A stretch of 64,000 nt of DNA from Acanthochlamys bracteata. Lineage: Eukaryota; Streptophyta; Magnoliopsida; Pandanales; Velloziaceae. The DNA lies in the NCBI GenBank assembly GCA_019914995.1, contig CM034144.1, positions 1,560,001 to 1,624,000 of the forward strand, in the 5' to 3' direction. Position numbers and translations under genes: made by a program. Every line of letters starts with the position of its first letter. Positions within the stretch are counted from its first letter, which is position 1. This document shows, one piece after another, positions 63,310-64,000 of the stretch. The notes beneath the pieces are model-generated. The model ran no database searches. It had not been told where the DNA came from and saw only the letters and a list, made by a program, of their open reading frames with translations.

Positions 63310-64000
63310 ATGCAAAAATAGGCGGGCCGGGCTGGCTCGGCCCGGTCTCTATATCCGGCCCGACAGCCTGTTATAATATTTATTTTTAAAATAATAAATT
63401 TAAATAATATTTAAAAATATTATTAAATATAAAAAATTGAAAATAACTTTAAAAATTATTACTAAATATAAAAAGCTTAAAAAATAACTTTAAAAATTAT
63501 TATTAAATATAAAAAAATTATTACAATTTGCAATATGTATATAATTATACATTTGAACGTGTACTTGGAATATTTTTATTTAAATATAATTCAGAAAATT
63601 GTTCAGTCAGATCTTTATTGTGAGTTGTATGCTGCATTCTTTTGACTGCAAGTTCCCAGTCTTTCAAACAAGTTAACACTTCAACCATCCTGCGTTCTTC
63701 AATTATCCTTCCGGCTGTACTAAATGCCGATTCTGAAGACACCGTTGAAACAGGAATAGTCAAAATATCATGTGCTAGTTAAGAGAGTACTGGATATCTT
63801 GTTAAATGTGTCTTCCACCAGTTCAAAACATTAAAATTTTCTGGGTTTTCATCGTCTTCTACAATGACAGTATCACCTTCAAAATATTTGTTCAAGTCCG
63901 AAGAAGATTGCATGCTGCTTGAAGTTGAAGATGGTATTGAACTTGAGCCAGGCTTGATGGAGATCAAAGACCAATTGATCGTTTTTTTCTTTTTACTTTG
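63310..64000 (-). mobile_element. hAT transposon end with broken transposase
   Basis: 63967-63545 (minus) encodes the C-terminal hAT dimerisation region: LNWWKTHLTRYPVLS, a TAA stop, then LAHDILTIPVSTVSSESAF, STAGRIIEERRMVEVLTCL and KDWELAVKRM. The stop falls in the middle of the conserved block, and the segment after GRIIEERR is shorter than in intact relatives, so the gene is dead. 63318-63365 is a GC-rich block built from GGCCCG/CGGGCC words, the usual subterminal structure of plant hAT elements, and lies at the 3' side of the transposase. The element continues beyond the window edge, so its other end cannot be seen. Confidence 0.8.

Overview
The window is nuclear DNA of a flowering plant, most likely a core eudicot. 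The base composition is AT-rich. Genes are broken by short AT-rich GT-AG introns, and the families (a PLS-DYW pentatricopeptide protein, a class II KNOX homeobox gene, a B4-type Raf-like kinase, hydroxyproline O-arabinosyltransferase) are plant-specific. Intergenic DNA is full of small non-autonomous DNA transposons. I could not identify the genus from the sequence. All spliced models were built by hand from splice-site consensus, reading-frame continuity and family resemblance.

Layout, left to right. 1-2.6 kb holds nested transposon relics. 2.64-2.88 kb is a small conserved-looking gene. 4.96-6.85 kb (minus) is a DYW-type PPR RNA-editing factor, divergent from DPM1 (7.5-10.3 kb, plus), the catalytic subunit of dolichol-phosphate mannose synthase. 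10.3-14.1 kb is repeats. 14.17-17.07 kb is a class II KNOX gene. 20.39-20.80 kb is a small intronless gene, convergent with a 9-exon Raf-like kinase carrying a PB1 domain (21.18-26.76 kb, minus). 26.8-32.7 kb is a repeat field with a 770-bp hAT-like element. 32.76-33.77 kb is a small RING-H2 gene. 35.40-40.66 kb (minus) is a larger RING-H2 E3 ligase gene, divergent from a neurochondrin-family gene (42.24-49.92 kb, plus). 50.88-52.31 kb is a two-exon gene for a 69-residue protein. 52.40-55.58 kb is hydroxyproline O-arabinosyltransferase. 57.00-62.55 kb is a decayed Ty3-type LTR retrotransposon on the minus strand, with a small ORF just outside its 3' LTR. The right edge holds a broken hAT transposase.

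The genes do not form a pathway; this is an ordinary euchromatic neighbourhood. Two products act in the secretory pathway (DPM1 at the ER, HPAT in the Golgi), two are RING ligases, and the others act in organelle RNA editing, transcription and stress signalling. I did not find a new multi-gene system. The strongest oddities are a neurochondrin splice donor that appears to have lost one base and breaks the reading frame, a GC-AG intron in DPM1, a hAT-like insertion whose empty target site is duplicated 660 bp away, and a TIR element family with 3-bp target duplications, one copy of which sits inside another element.
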